This document shows, in pieces, positions 1 through 9,551 of a stretch of 64,000 bases of DNA (positions within the stretch are counted from its first letter, which is position 1; each line of letters begins with the position of its first letter). The position numbers and the translations under genes are program-made. The notes under the pieces are model-generated. The model worked only from the letters and a program-made list of their open reading frames with translations, made no database searches and was not told the origin of the DNA. The stretch spans positions 891,911 to 955,910 of the forward strand of contig NZ_LN679998.1 of assembly GCF_000953675.1 (NCBI RefSeq), read 5' to 3'. Origin of the DNA: Paraclostridium sordellii. GTDB lineage: Bacteria; Bacillota; Clostridia; Peptostreptococcales; Peptostreptococcaceae.

Positions 1-1673
1 TTTATATTTCTAAAGTATTTAAAAATGAAAAAGTATTTTTAAGCAAAATTATAATACCAGTGGAGAAATTCATTTATAAAGTTTTAAAAGTGAATGAAAA
101 AGAAGAAATGAATGGTAAGGAATATACAATAAGTTTAATTTCTTTTAGTATCTTAAGTTTACTATTTGTTTTATTTTTACAGATGGTACAGTATTTACTT
201 CCGTTAAATCCAGAAAAATTGGCCAATGTAAGATGGGATTTAGCTTTTAACACAGCAATAAGTTTTGTAACTAATACTAACTGGCAGTCATATAGCGGAG
301 AAACTACATTGAGTTATTTATCTCAAATGATAGGGTTAACAGTTCAAAATTTTGTATCAGCAGCTGTTGGTATAAGTGTACTTATGGTTTTAATAAGAGG
401 ATTTAAAAGAAGTAAAATTTCTAAGTTAGGAAACTTTTGGGTGGATTTAACTAAATCTACTTTATATATACTTTTACCGTTATCCTTTGTATTAGCAATA
501 TTTTTAACTACACAGGGAGTAGTACAAAACCTAAAACCATATCAAGAAGTTAGTTTAGTTCAAGAAATGACTTTAGATAATGGAGAGGTTATTGATAAGC
601 AAATAATTCCTGGTGGACCGGCTGCAAGCCAGATAGCTATAAAACAACTAGGTACAAATGGAGGAGGATTCTTTGGAACAAATTCAGCTCATCCATTAGA
701 AAATCCAACATATTTATCTAATTTAGCACAAGTAGTGTCTATAATTTTAATACCTGCAGCATTATGTTTCACTTTTGGAGATATGATGAATGATAAAAAA
801 CAAGGAAAAGTTATTTTATATGCAATGTTAATTATATTTATATTGGCTATGAGCGCTACGATATATTTTGAATATAAATCTACACCAGAACTTGTAAATA
901 ATGTAAGTATAAACAGTGATATTTCATTAGGACAATCTGGTGGTAATATGGAAGGCAAAGAAACTAGATTTGGTGTGACAAACTCATCAATATGGGGCGT
1001 AGCAACAACTTCAGCATCTAATGGGTCAGTAAACTCAATGCATGATTCCTTTACACCAATTGGCGGAATGACTATGATGATACTTATGCAACTTGGAGAA
1101 GTTATATTTGGTGGAGTTGGATGTGGACTTTATGGAATGTTAGCATTTGTAATACTTACAGTGTTTATATCAGGGCTTATGGTTGGTAGAACACCTGAGT
1201 ATTTAGGAAAGAAAATAGAACCATATGAAATGAAAATGGCATCTATATTAATTATAACTACACCAGTTTTAGTTTTAGTTGGAACTTCTATAATTTGTTT
1301 ACTACCAAGTGTTAATGAGATTTTAAATAACAGTGGAGCACATGGATTTTCAGAAATATTATATGCATTAAGTTCTACAGGAAATAACAATGGTAGTGCC
1401 TTTGCAGGATTTAGTGCAAACAATGTGTTTGTAAATGTCCTAACAGGTATAGTTATGCTACTAGCTCGTTTTATACCTATAGTTTTAATTATAAAAATAG
1501 CTCAATCTTTAGCTAGTAAAAAAATAGTTCCAGCAAGTTCTGGTACTTTAGCTACCAATAACATGTTATTTGTATTTTTATTAGTAGGAGTTGTGCTTAT
1601 GATAGGTGCATTAAGTTTTCTACCTTCATTAGCGCTTGGACCAATAGCAGAACATTTAAGTATGATATTTTAA
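1..1673 (+). CDS. kdpA: KdpA, potassium-transporting ATPase channel subunit (5' end outside window)
   Basis: KdpA is the membrane subunit of the high-affinity Kdp K+ pump; it selects K+ and passes it through the membrane. A GTG occurs at position 60, but the frame stays open to the left edge and those upstream codons encode KdpA-like sequence (an LPVEK-type region reads here as IIIPVEKFIYKV). The gene is therefore truncated by the window, not started at 60. The visible part is very hydrophobic with about ten membrane spans and K+-filter loops such as TNGGGFFGTNS and STGNNNGSAF, typical of the family. It is followed 23 bases later by kdpB, so it is the head of a kdpABCDE operon. Any promoter or kdpF gene lies outside the window. 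Confidence 0.97.
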   Translation, partial: YISKVFKNEKVFLSKIIIPVEKFIYKVLKVNEKEEMNGKEYTISLISFSILSLLFVLFLQMVQYLLPLNPEKLANVRWDLAFNTAISFVTNTNWQSYSGETTLSYLSQMIGLTVQNFVSAAVGISVLMVLIRGFKRSKISKLGNFWVDLTKSTLYILLPLSFVLAIFLTTQGVVQNLKPYQEVSLVQEMTLDNGEVIDKQIIPGGPAASQIAIKQLGTNGGGFFGTNSAHPLENPTYLSNLAQVVSIILIPAALCFTFGDMMNDKKQGKVILYAMLIIFILAMSATIYFEYKSTPELVNNVSINSDISLGQSGGNMEGKETRFGVTNSSIWGVATTSASNGSVNSMHDSFTPIGGMTMMILMQLGEVIFGGVGCGLYGMLAFVILTVFISGLMVGRTPEYLGKKIEPYEMKMASILIITTPVLVLVGTSIICLLPSVNEILNNSGAHGFSEILYALSSTGNNNGSAFAGFSANNVFVNVLTGIVMLLARFIPIVLIIKIAQSLASKKIVPASSGTLATNNMLFVFLLVGVVLMIGALSFLPSLALGPIAEHLSMIF

Positions 1674-1696
1674 ATATTTAATGAGGAGATATTAAT

Positions 1697-3757
1697 ATGA
1701 GTGATTTAAATAAAAATTTTATTGATAAAGATACTTTAAAACAAGCTTTTAAAGACTCTTTTAAGAAATTAGATTTTAAAGTTCAGCTTAAAAACCCAGT
1801 AATGTTTATAGTTTATATAGGTTCAATAATTACTAGTATTATAACTTTATTGGCTTTTTTAAATGTTACAAAAGACGACCCTATATTTACTTTATTAATA
1901 AGTATATTTTTATGGGCTACTGTACTATTTGCAAATTTTGCAGAAGCTATAGCCGAAGGTCGTGGTAAAGCTCAAGCTAGTAGTTTAAGAGCTGCAAAAA
2001 AAGATGTATTAGCTAAAAAACTTAAAACTTGTGATATAAATAGTGATTTTGAAATGATTTCATCTAATCTATTAAAAAAAGGAGATATAGTTTTAGTTGA
2101 AGCAAACAATCAAATACCCGCAGATGGAGATGTTATAGAGGGAGTAGCTTCGGTAGATGAAAGTGCTATAACAGGAGAAAGTGCACCTGTTATAAGAGAG
2201 TCTGGTGGAGATAGATGTGCTGTAACAGGAGGAACGACAGTAGTCTCAGATTATCTTATAATACAGGTTACATCAAGTCCTGGAGAAAGCTTTTTAGATA
2301 AAATGATAGCTATGGTAGAGGGAGCTCAAAGAAAGAAAACTCCAAATGAAATAGCTCTACAAACTTTATTAATTGCATTGACATCTATATTTTTAATAGT
2401 AACTATAACTTTATATCCATTTAGTGAATTTGCAGTAAAGCAAAATGGAATAGGAAGTCCAGTTTCAATAACTTCTTTAGTAGCTTTACTAGTTTGTTTA
2501 GCACCTACAACAATAGGAGCATTACTTTCTTCAATTGGTATCGCAGGAATGAGTAGATTAAATAATAAAAATGTACTTGCAACTTCAGGTAGGGCTATCG
2601 AAGCAGCTGGAGATGTTGACGTGTTACTTTTAGATAAAACAGGAACTATAACCTATGGAAATAGACAAGCAAGTGAATTTATACCACTTAAAAATGTTCA
2701 TATTGAAAATTTTGTGGAATATGCTGCACTAAGTTCTGTTTTAGATGAAACACCAGAAGGTAGAAGTATAGTTATTCTTGCTAAGCAAAGTTACTCTATA
2801 AATGGTAAGTATTTATCAACTAAAGATGCTCAATTTGTTCCTTTTTCAGCAAAGACAAGAATGAGTGGAGCTGATATTAAAGGAGAAAAAATAAGAAAAG
2901 GTGCAGCTAGTGCAATTAAAACCTTTGTAGAAGAACTTGGAGGAGTTTACCCAAAAGAATGTGATGAAATAGTTGAAGAAATATCTAAAAAAGGTGGAAC
3001 GCCTTTAGTAGTTTGTAAAAATGAAAAGGTATTAGGAGTTATATATTTAAAAGATATATTAAAAAAAGGTGTCTATGAAAAATTTAATGATTTAAGAAAA
3101 ATGGGAATAAAAACTATAATGATAACAGGAGATAATCCTTTAACAGCAGCAGCCATTGCAGCTGAAGCAGGGGTAGATGACTTCTTAGCCGAAGCAACTC
3201 CTAAAGCAAAACTGGATTTAATACATGAATACCAAAGAAAAGGTCACTTAGTAGCAATGACAGGTGATGGTAGTAACGATGCTCCAGCACTTGCTCAAGC
3301 TGATGTAGCAGTAGCTATGAACACAGGAACACAAGCGGCAAAAGAAGCTGGTAATATGGTAGATTTAGATTCGAGCCCAACTAAATTAATTGAAATTGTA
3401 AAGATAGGGAAACAACTACTTATGACTAGAGGAGCACTTACAACTTTTAGTATAGCCAATGATATAGCTAAGTATTTTGCAATAATACCACCGCTATTTA
3501 TAGCTATATATCCACAATTAAATAAGCTAAATATAATGAATCTATCTAGTCCTGAAAGTGCAATAATGAGTGCAGTTATATATAATGCATTTGTAATAAT
3601 AGCACTAGTACCACTTGCACTTAAAGGAGTTAAATACAAAGAACTTCCTGCAAGTAAATTATTATCAAGAAATCTTATGATATATGGTGTGGGAGGAATT
3701 GTTACACCATTTATATTTATAAAGTTAATAGATATGTTAATAGGTAAGTTTATATAG
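1697..3757 (+). CDS. kdpB: KdpB, potassium-transporting P-type ATPase catalytic subunit
   Basis: KdpB hydrolyses ATP to energise K+ import through KdpA. The 686-residue product is the usual family length. It has the TGES actuator loop near residue 160, the phosphorylated Asp in DKTGTITYG near residue 313, and the GDGSNDAP hinge in the C-terminal third, so all P-type ATPase catalytic motifs are intact. Membrane pairs lie at residues ~35-85, ~220-280 and near the C-terminus. An ATG with an AGGAGAT ribosome site starts the gene, and kdpC follows after 19 bases. Confidence 0.98.
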   Translation: MSDLNKNFIDKDTLKQAFKDSFKKLDFKVQLKNPVMFIVYIGSIITSIITLLAFLNVTKDDPIFTLLISIFLWATVLFANFAEAIAEGRGKAQASSLRAAKKDVLAKKLKTCDINSDFEMISSNLLKKGDIVLVEANNQIPADGDVIEGVASVDESAITGESAPVIRESGGDRCAVTGGTTVVSDYLIIQVTSSPGESFLDKMIAMVEGAQRKKTPNEIALQTLLIALTSIFLIVTITLYPFSEFAVKQNGIGSPVSITSLVALLVCLAPTTIGALLSSIGIAGMSRLNNKNVLATSGRAIEAAGDVDVLLLDKTGTITYGNRQASEFIPLKNVHIENFVEYAALSSVLDETPEGRSIVILAKQSYSINGKYLSTKDAQFVPFSAKTRMSGADIKGEKIRKGAASAIKTFVEELGGVYPKECDEIVEEISKKGGTPLVVCKNEKVLGVIYLKDILKKGVYEKFNDLRKMGIKTIMITGDNPLTAAAIAAEAGVDDFLAEATPKAKLDLIHEYQRKGHLVAMTGDGSNDAPALAQADVAVAMNTGTQAAKEAGNMVDLDSSPTKLIEIVKIGKQLLMTRGALTTFSIANDIAKYFAIIPPLFIAIYPQLNKLNIMNLSSPESAIMSAVIYNAFVIIALVPLALKGVKYKELPASKLLSRNLMIYGVGGIVTPFIFIKLIDMLIGKFI

Positions 3758-3776
3758 AATATAAGGAGATGTTAAT

Positions 3777-4346
3777 ATGAAGTATATAAAAAAATCATTA
3801 TTAATTTTTACAATATTAACAGTTATAACAGGAGTTATATATCCGATGACTGTAACTGCTTTTGCTCAAATTTTTGTAAATAATAAAGCAAATGGTAGTA
3901 TAATTGAAGAAGATGGAAAAAAATTAGGTTCAGAATATGTGGGGCAAAACTTTACTAACCCTGACTACTTTTGGTCAAGACCTTCTAATAGTGTAGATTA
4001 TCCATATAATGGATTAGGATCTTCAGGAAGTAACAGTTCTCCAACTGGTAAAGACTTTGAAAAAGTTATAGAAGAAAGAATAAAATTATATGAAAAATAT
4101 GATGAAGACTCTAATAAGAAAATACCTGTTGATTTAATCACAGCTTCAGCTAGTGGACTAGATCCACATATATCTTTAAATGGAGCTAAATATCAAGTAG
4201 ATAGAGTTGCAAAGTATAGTAATGTATCAAAAGATAAATTAATGAAACTTATAGAAAAAAATACAGAAAGAAAATTTGTTGGAATATTTGGAGAGGATAA
4301 AGTCAATGTTTTAAAACTTAATATAGATTTAGATAAAATTAAATAA
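3777..4346 (+). CDS. kdpC: KdpC, potassium-transporting ATPase subunit C
   Basis: KdpC is the single-span accessory subunit that stabilises the KdpFABC complex and assists ATP binding. The 189-residue protein has one N-terminal membrane segment (about residues 8-30). The outer domain carries family motifs: the GQNFTNPDYFWSRPS region, a SGSNSSPTG loop, and ASASGLDPHIS, which is the strongest KdpC signature. It starts at an ATG with AAGGAGAT upstream, between kdpB and kdpD in the conserved order. Confidence 0.97.
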   Translation: MKYIKKSLLIFTILTVITGVIYPMTVTAFAQIFVNNKANGSIIEEDGKKLGSEYVGQNFTNPDYFWSRPSNSVDYPYNGLGSSGSNSSPTGKDFEKVIEERIKLYEKYDEDSNKKIPVDLITASASGLDPHISLNGAKYQVDRVAKYSNVSKDKLMKLIEKNTERKFVGIFGEDKVNVLKLNIDLDKIK

Positions 4347-4363
4347 AGATAATGGAGGGTAAG

Positions 4364-7060
4364 ATGAATAGACCAGATCCAGAAAGCTTACTTTCTAAAG
4401 TAAACAACGAGGAAGCTAAGTTAAAAAGAGGTCAACTTAAAATATTCTTTGGATATGCAGCAGGAGTAGGAAAGACCTACTCCATGCTTGAATCTGCACA
4501 TATGCTAAAAGATAGTGGCGTAGATGTAGTGGTTGGTTATATAGAGCCACACTCAAGAAAAGAAACCATAGCTTTAATAGATGGGCTAGAAGTTTTGAGT
4601 GTAAAAGAAGTAAAATATAAAAATATAAATTTAAAAGAATTTGATATTGATTTAGCTCTTAAAAGAAAGCCAGAAGTTATATTAGTAGATGAATTAGCTC
4701 ATACAAATGCTAAAGGGTGTAGACATAATAAAAGATGGCAAGATATTGAGGAACTTCTAAGCTTTGGAATAGATGTTTATACAACTGTGAATGTACAACA
4801 TTTAGAAAGTTTAAATGACATAATAGAAATTGTAGCAAATGTATGTGTTAAGGAAACAATACCAGATAAATTAATAGATTTATCTTCCCAATTAGAACTT
4901 ATAGATGTGGAACCAGATGTGTTAATAGAAAGGTTTAATCAAGGTAAAATTTATAAAAAAGATCAAGCTAAAAGGGCTCAAGAAAACTTTTTTACAAAAG
5001 ATAACTTAGTAGCGCTAAGAGAGTTAGCGCTTAGAAAAACTGCACAAAAGGTTAATAAAGAAGTAGAGATAAATAGATTATCAAAAGGAGAGGCTTCGGT
5101 AATTCCTACCTCTGAAACTATACTTGTTTGTGTATCTCCATCTCCATCTTCTGCAAAGTTAATTAGAACAGCATCTAGAATTTCTCAAGCATCTTTATCA
5201 AAATTAATTGCTATATATATAAAAGATCCAATTAAAGATAATCTTTCTAAAGAAGCTAACAAACAACTTGAATTAAATTTAGAACTAGCTAAAATCTTAG
5301 GAGCAGAAGTTGTTTTACTACATGGAGACAATATGGTAGAAGATATTTTGAGATTTTCTAAAATGCGAAATGTTACTAAGGTAATTATAGGGAGAAATCA
5401 TAAGAAGCATAGTCTATTTTCAAAATTAATAAAAAAGGATATAGTAGATAAGTTAATAGATGAAGCTGATTATATTGATGTTCATGTAATTCCTTACAAA
5501 GGAGATGAAAGAAGAAAATTTAAATCTAAAAAAAATAAAAACTTATTAAGTAAATTTAAGATAAGTAATATTGATTTAATAAAGCTATCAGTTATAACTA
5601 TGATTGCTACTATAATTGCATATACCCTGCATAGGGCTGGATTTATACAAGAAAATTTATATTTAACATATATGCTAGGAGTAGTACTAGTATCAGTTTT
5701 GACTAAAGGTTATGGGGCAGGTATATTAAGTTCTGTTTTAAGTGTACTTATTATAAATTACTTATTTACAAATCCACTATATACTTTTAAAATTGAAAAT
5801 CATAATTACATTATTACATTGATTGGATTTTGTATAGCTGGAATTATAACTTCAACATTAACTTCTAGGATACAACAACAAGTATCTATATATGCAAAAA
5901 GAGAACAAAATACCCAGATGCTATATAAACTAAGTAGGAGTTTTTTAAGAATATCTAATAAAGAGGAAATTATAGAAAAAGGATTGGAATTTTTATCAAT
6001 AGGCCTTAATAGAAATGTTGTATGTTACCTAAATGATAAAAAAAATCGAAGATTAAAGCTTTATAAAAATATAAAAGACAATAAAGATGAAAGTTTACTC
6101 ATAGATAACTCCGAAAAAGCTGTAGCAACTTGGGTTTTAAATAATAATACTATAGCTGGTAGTTCAACAGATACATTACCTGGAGCAAAAGGGTTTTACA
6201 TTCCTATAATAGGTATAAATGAAACCTTAGGAGTCGTTGGAGTTTCTTGCTTAAATGAAAAGATAGATAATGAAGATATAATACTAATAGAAGCGGTTAT
6301 AGCTCAAATGGCCATATCTATTGATAGAGAAATTTTAGCTGAGGAGCAAAAGGAAGTTAGCTTAGAAATTGAAAGTGAAAGATTAAGAAGTAATTTATTA
6401 AGAGCTATATCCCATGATTTAAGAACGCCTCTTGCAGGTATAAGTGGAGCTATTAGTACTATAATTAAAAATAAAAATTTAATAGGTGAAGAGGTTGTAG
6501 ACGATTTACTAAATGGTGTTTTTGAAGATACACAGTGGTTAATTAGATTGGTAGAAAATCTTTTAAGTATGACAAGAATAGATGAAGGAAGACTTGAAGT
6601 TAAAAAAAATCCAGAAATAGTAGAAGAAGTCATATCAGAAGCCTTATCGCATATAAAGAAAAGAATGAAAGATGTAGAGTTAAAAATAGATATACCAGAT
6701 GAGATACTATTTGTAGATATGGATGCAAAACTTATAGAACAAGTACTTATCAATTTAATAGATAATGCTATTAAATATTGTAACACAGAATGTGAAATTA
6801 ATATAAAAGTTTATGAAGAAGAAGAATACGTAGCTTTTGAAGTTATAGATAATGGTCCTGGTATTTGTGAAGAATTTATAGATAGTGTTTTTGATAGATT
6901 TTTTACAGGAGAAATAAATCATAGTGATTCAAGAAAAGGGGTAGGATTAGGACTTTCAATTTGCAAGTCTATAATAACTGCACATAAAGGTAATATAGAA
7001 GTTAAAAATAATGAGTTAAAAGGGGCAACATTTAAATTTATATTACCAAAGGAAAATTGA
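4364..7060 (+). CDS. kdpD: KdpD, sensor histidine kinase for the kdp operon
   Basis: KdpD senses K+ limitation or turgor and phosphorylates KdpE. An ATG at 4352 is also in frame, but its GGAGGG is the ribosome site for the ATG at 4364 (product begins MNRPDPESLL), so I use 4364, giving 898 residues. In order it has the KdpD N-terminal domain with a Walker A (GYAAGVGKTYS), a universal-stress-like domain (~240-365), four membrane spans (~400-500), a GAF-like domain, then HisKA (SHDLRTP, His near 684) and a HATPase domain with DNGPG and GVGLGLSI. This is the full-length architecture. KdpE follows directly. The Usp-like domain is known to bind c-di-AMP in some Firmicutes; that is family knowledge, not shown here. 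Confidence 0.97.
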   Translation: MNRPDPESLLSKVNNEEAKLKRGQLKIFFGYAAGVGKTYSMLESAHMLKDSGVDVVVGYIEPHSRKETIALIDGLEVLSVKEVKYKNINLKEFDIDLALKRKPEVILVDELAHTNAKGCRHNKRWQDIEELLSFGIDVYTTVNVQHLESLNDIIEIVANVCVKETIPDKLIDLSSQLELIDVEPDVLIERFNQGKIYKKDQAKRAQENFFTKDNLVALRELALRKTAQKVNKEVEINRLSKGEASVIPTSETILVCVSPSPSSAKLIRTASRISQASLSKLIAIYIKDPIKDNLSKEANKQLELNLELAKILGAEVVLLHGDNMVEDILRFSKMRNVTKVIIGRNHKKHSLFSKLIKKDIVDKLIDEADYIDVHVIPYKGDERRKFKSKKNKNLLSKFKISNIDLIKLSVITMIATIIAYTLHRAGFIQENLYLTYMLGVVLVSVLTKGYGAGILSSVLSVLIINYLFTNPLYTFKIENHNYIITLIGFCIAGIITSTLTSRIQQQVSIYAKREQNTQMLYKLSRSFLRISNKEEIIEKGLEFLSIGLNRNVVCYLNDKKNRRLKLYKNIKDNKDESLLIDNSEKAVATWVLNNNTIAGSSTDTLPGAKGFYIPIIGINETLGVVGVSCLNEKIDNEDIILIEAVIAQMAISIDREILAEEQKEVSLEIESERLRSNLLRAISHDLRTPLAGISGAISTIIKNKNLIGEEVVDDLLNGVFEDTQWLIRLVENLLSMTRIDEGRLEVKKNPEIVEEVISEALSHIKKRMKDVELKIDIPDEILFVDMDAKLIEQVLINLIDNAIKYCNTECEINIKVYEEEEYVAFEVIDNGPGICEEFIDSVFDRFFTGEINHSDSRKGVGLGLSICKSIITAHKGNIEVKNNELKGATFKFILPKEN

Positions 7061-7075
7061 TTTTAGGAGGAGAAA

Positions 7076-7774
7076 ATGAGTAAATATTTAGTACTTATAA
7101 TAGAGGATGACTCAACTATAAGAAAATTTATAAATGCTTCATTGGCAACTCAAGATTATTTAGTCAAAGAAGCTATAACAGGTAAGGAAGGAATATCTCT
7201 TTGCATGTCTTATTCTCCAGATGTAATCTTACTTGACTTAGGGCTTGAAGATATGGATGGAATTGATGTTATAAAAACTATTAGAAACTTGTCAGATGTA
7301 CCTATAATAGTAGTCTCCGCAAGAGAACAAGACAGAGAAAAAGTAGAAGCTTTTGATATGGGTGCAGATGATTATATAACTAAACCATTTTCAGTAGCAG
7401 AATTATTAGCTAGAGTAAGAGTAGCTATTAGACATTCAGAAAAAAACAAGCCAAAAACTATAGTTAATAGTAATTTTAATTATAAAGATTTAAGTATAGA
7501 TTTTGACAAAAGAAAAGTAAATGTAAGAGGAGATGAGATTCACTTAACTCCTAGTGAATATGATATATTGACTTTATTGTCCAAACATCATGGAAAAGTT
7601 CTTACACATAAATTTATAGCTAAAGAAATTTGGGGAAGTGCATTTGGAAGTGAAATCAAATCGCTTAGGGTTTTTATGGCAACATTAAGAAGAAAAATTG
7701 AAAAAGAACCTGCAAATCCAGAATATATATTAACTGAAATCAGTGTAGGTTATAAGTTAAATGATGATGAATAA
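7076..7774 (+). CDS. kdpE: KdpE, OmpR-type response regulator
   Basis: KdpE is the transcription activator that partners KdpD and switches on kdp genes when K+ is scarce. The 232-residue protein has a receiver domain with acidic EDD near residue 11, the phosphoacceptor Asp in DVILLDLGLEDMDG near residue 54, the switch Ser in VVSA and Lys in TKPF. A winged-helix output domain follows (HLTPSEYDILTLL, KSLRVFMATLRRKIE). A strong TAGGAGGAG precedes the ATG, 15 bases after kdpD. A terminator hairpin follows the stop codon at once, so this is the last gene of the operon. Confidence 0.97.
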   Translation: MSKYLVLIIEDDSTIRKFINASLATQDYLVKEAITGKEGISLCMSYSPDVILLDLGLEDMDGIDVIKTIRNLSDVPIIVVSAREQDREKVEAFDMGADDYITKPFSVAELLARVRVAIRHSEKNKPKTIVNSNFNYKDLSIDFDKRKVNVRGDEIHLTPSEYDILTLLSKHHGKVLTHKFIAKEIWGSAFGSEIKSLRVFMATLRRKIEKEPANPEYILTEISVGYKLNDDE

Positions 7775-7803
7775 AAATGGAGCCATTATTATGACTCCAT
7801 TTT
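7774..7803. terminator. Terminator between kdpE and the convergent flavodoxin gene
   Basis: A perfect 9-bp stem (AAAATGGAG with CTCCATTTT) begins at the kdpE stop codon. A-rich and T-rich flanks on the two sides fit use from both strands. It separates kdpE from the convergent flavodoxin gene. Confidence 0.75.
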
Positions 7804-7841
7804 GAACATATTATTTTACATAAGATTTTTAGGTTAAGATT

Positions 7842-8261
7842 TTATAACTGTGCAATACTTTCGCCATATTTAATGCACAAATCTTCATCATCACCTTCAG
7901 GTGATTCATTTACTATAACAGAATCAAGAGGAAGTTCAAAACTATAAGATCTCATTTGATCTTCCCAAGTTCTCATCCATTCACCATCGCCCCAACCATA
8001 AGAACCAAATAAACAAGCTTTTTTACCTTTTCCGATATCCTTAAGAGATTCTATAAATGGTTCAAATTCAACCTCTTCTAGATTTTCATTACCCATAGAA
8101 GGGCAACCTAATATTAATATATCTTCATTTTTTAAATCATCTATGTTCACATTTTCTACATTTATCAAATCAACAGATTTATCTTTATTTGAAATTCCTT
8201 TAGATATAAGTTTAGCCATAGTTTCTGTATTTCCAGTACCACTCCAGTATATAATTTTCAT
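7842..8261 (-). CDS. Flavodoxin (short-chain), Fur-box promoter
   Basis: This is a small FMN electron carrier that can replace ferredoxin when iron is scarce. The 139-residue protein starts MKIIYWSGTGNTE, the phosphate-binding loop of flavodoxins (SGTGNTE), and has the flavin-stacking loop region SYGWGDGEWM. The length matches short-chain flavodoxins. The ATG is preceded by TAGGAGGT on the minus strand. Upstream is a promoter overlapped by a near-consensus Fur box (8315-8329), so I infer induction by iron starvation. Clostridia often carry several flavodoxins, so I give no gene number. Confidence 0.95.
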   Translation of the reverse strand: MKIIYWSGTGNTETMAKLISKGISNKDKSVDLINVENVNIDDLKNEDILILGCPSMGNENLEEVEFEPFIESLKDIGKGKKACLFGSYGWGDGEWMRTWEDQMRSYSFELPLDSVIVNESPEGDDEDLCIKYGESIAQL

Positions 8262-8313
8262 AATTAATACCTCCTAAATGAAATTGAATATCATCACTGA
8301 TAACCCTGATTAA

Positions 8314-8342
8314 ATGATAACTATTTTCAAACGAAAAGTCAA
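8314..8342 (-). promoter_or_regulatory. Fur-box promoter of the flavodoxin gene
   Basis: On the minus strand the -35 TTGACT (8337-8342) and -10 TATCAT (8314-8319) are separated by exactly 17 bases. The 15-mer at 8315-8329 (plus strand TGATAACTATTTTCA) matches 13 of the 14 defined positions if one counts only arms of the 7-1-7 Fur consensus TGATAATnATTATCA with mismatches at positions 7 and 12, that is 12 of 14. It covers the -10 element, the usual place for Fur repression. The same layout recurs at 8529-8557. Confidence 0.8.
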
Positions 8343-8380
8343 TGCGAAATTTATAAAATTTTATTAAAATTTTTCAAGAC

Positions 8381-8522
8381 AAAAAAACAAGAAGGACCAC
8401 AACTTAGGGAGGCGGTCCTTCTTGAAATTTGTTTGTTTTTTAGGAATATACAATATTTCATATACTTAGGCTTATAATGAAATTATTTTGATAGCTGATA
8501 TTAATTATCAATTTCTCTTGCC
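8381..8522 (-). ncRNA. Candidate Fur-controlled small RNA with C-rich loop
   Basis: No credible coding frame lies between flavodoxin and the RNase H gene, but the minus strand has a complete transcription unit. A promoter at 8529-8557 would start an RNA near 8522, and an 11-bp stem (CAAGAAGGACC, 8388-8398, with 8414-8424) ends it, followed on the minus strand by seven T residues (8381-8387). The RNA would be about 140 nt. The terminator loop reads GCCTCCCTAAG, which is complementary to Shine-Dalgarno sequence. Iron-stress RNAs of other Firmicutes (FsrA, IsrR) also use unpaired C-rich stretches, so I infer an RyhB-like iron-sparing role. An ATG inside the RNA lacks a ribosome site. Confidence 0.65.
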
Positions 8523-8528
8523 AATATA

Positions 8529-8557
8529 ATGATAATTGTTTTCAATTAAAAAGTCAA
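8529..8557 (-). promoter_or_regulatory. Fur-box promoter of the candidate small RNA
   Basis: Minus-strand -35 TTGACT (8552-8557) and -10 TATCAT (8529-8534) are 17 bases apart. The plus-strand 15-mer TGATAATTGTTTTCA (8530-8544) matches the 7-1-7 Fur consensus at 12 of 14 arm positions and covers the -10. The hexamers, spacing and box placement are the same as in the flavodoxin promoter 215 bases away, suggesting duplication and joint control. Confidence 0.7.
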
Positions 8558-8671
8558 TATTAATTTAAAAAAATTTTAAAGAAATCAAAAACTAGTATAA
8601 AATATTTGATAAATATATAAATTCATACTAATATAAAACTATAAATAAAATTAAAGATAGGAGAGTATAAT

Positions 8672-9403
8672 TTGAGTAATAAATACTATGCAGTTAAAGT
8701 AGGTAAAAAGCCTGGAATTTACAAAACATGGGATGAATGTAAAGAACAAGTAAACAAGTTTCCAGGAGCTATATATAAAAGTTTTAAAACTTTAGAAGAA
8801 GCTGAAAAATTTTCTGGAGTAAAAACGAGTTTTAATGAAAATAAAAATAATAAGTTAAATAATAGTGCTAAAAAAGCTGATATAAAAAAAGAAGGTGATT
8901 TAAAGCCTATAAGAAGTAGTGCTAATGTAAAATATTTTGAAAAATATATAGAACCTGAAACTATAAAAGATGATTTTGATTTTATTGCTTTTGTAGATGG
9001 TAGTTATGATAGAGTTTCTAAGACTTTTGGATCTGGAATTGCTGTTTTAGATTTAAAAAACGACACTATTGAAGAATTTAAAGTTGCAGGTAACGATAAA
9101 TGGGATCAGTGGAATATAGTAGGAGAAATAGAAGCTTCTAAATTTGCAATTAAACTTGGATATGAAAAAGAATTAAAAAAGATTTGTATATATCATGATT
9201 TGAAAAATATAGCTCTTTGGGCTAGTGGTAGTTGGCAGGCTAAAAACGAATATACTCAAGATTATGTTAGATACGTAGAAAAATATAGTGAAAACATGGA
9301 AATTACTTTTATAAAAGTAAAAGGACATAGTTGTAATAAATATAATGACATTGCAGATAGATTAGCTAGAGAAGCTATAGAAGAATATCTATATAGAAGA
9401 TAA
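8672..9403 (+). CDS. rnhA: Ribonuclease H with N-terminal hybrid-binding domain
   Basis: This enzyme cleaves the RNA strand of RNA-DNA hybrids. The 243-residue protein starts at TTG (8672) with AGGAGAG upstream. Residues ~4-45 (YYAVKVGKKPGIYKTWDECK) are the viroplasmin/RNase HI N-terminal hybrid-binding domain, followed by a charged linker and the catalytic domain at ~105-243. The acidic catalytic set is visible: Asp in FVDGSY, Glu in VGEIEAS, Asp in IYHDLKNI and Asp in DIADRLARE. This domain order is common in clostridial and eukaryotic RNase H1. It stands alone, with its own terminator. Confidence 0.95.
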   Translation: MSNKYYAVKVGKKPGIYKTWDECKEQVNKFPGAIYKSFKTLEEAEKFSGVKTSFNENKNNKLNNSAKKADIKKEGDLKPIRSSANVKYFEKYIEPETIKDDFDFIAFVDGSYDRVSKTFGSGIAVLDLKNDTIEEFKVAGNDKWDQWNIVGEIEASKFAIKLGYEKELKKICIYHDLKNIALWASGSWQAKNEYTQDYVRYVEKYSENMEITFIKVKGHSCNKYNDIADRLAREAIEEYLYRR

Positions 9404-9433
9404 GTGGGTTTTTATAAAAAACTCACTTTTTTT
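9402..9433 (+). terminator. Terminator of the RNase H gene
   Basis: A stem of about 12 bp (AAGTGGGTTTTT with AAAAACTCACTT) is followed by a run of T residues immediately after the RNase H stop codon. Confidence 0.8.
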
Positions 9434-9551
9434 ATGCGAATATTAAAAATTGACGAAAATATTTGAAATTTTAGGAAAAGGTTATTGTAAAAAAAGAGAT
9501 AGCATAGTAAAATTGTTTTTGCTGTTTAAAAAATAAGTTTAGGGGGGAATT

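Noticed and set aside
8401-8463. Short peptide gene inside the candidate iron RNA
   Set aside because: An ATG occurs on the minus strand near 8461, but there is no ribosome site and the frame runs into the terminator hairpin.
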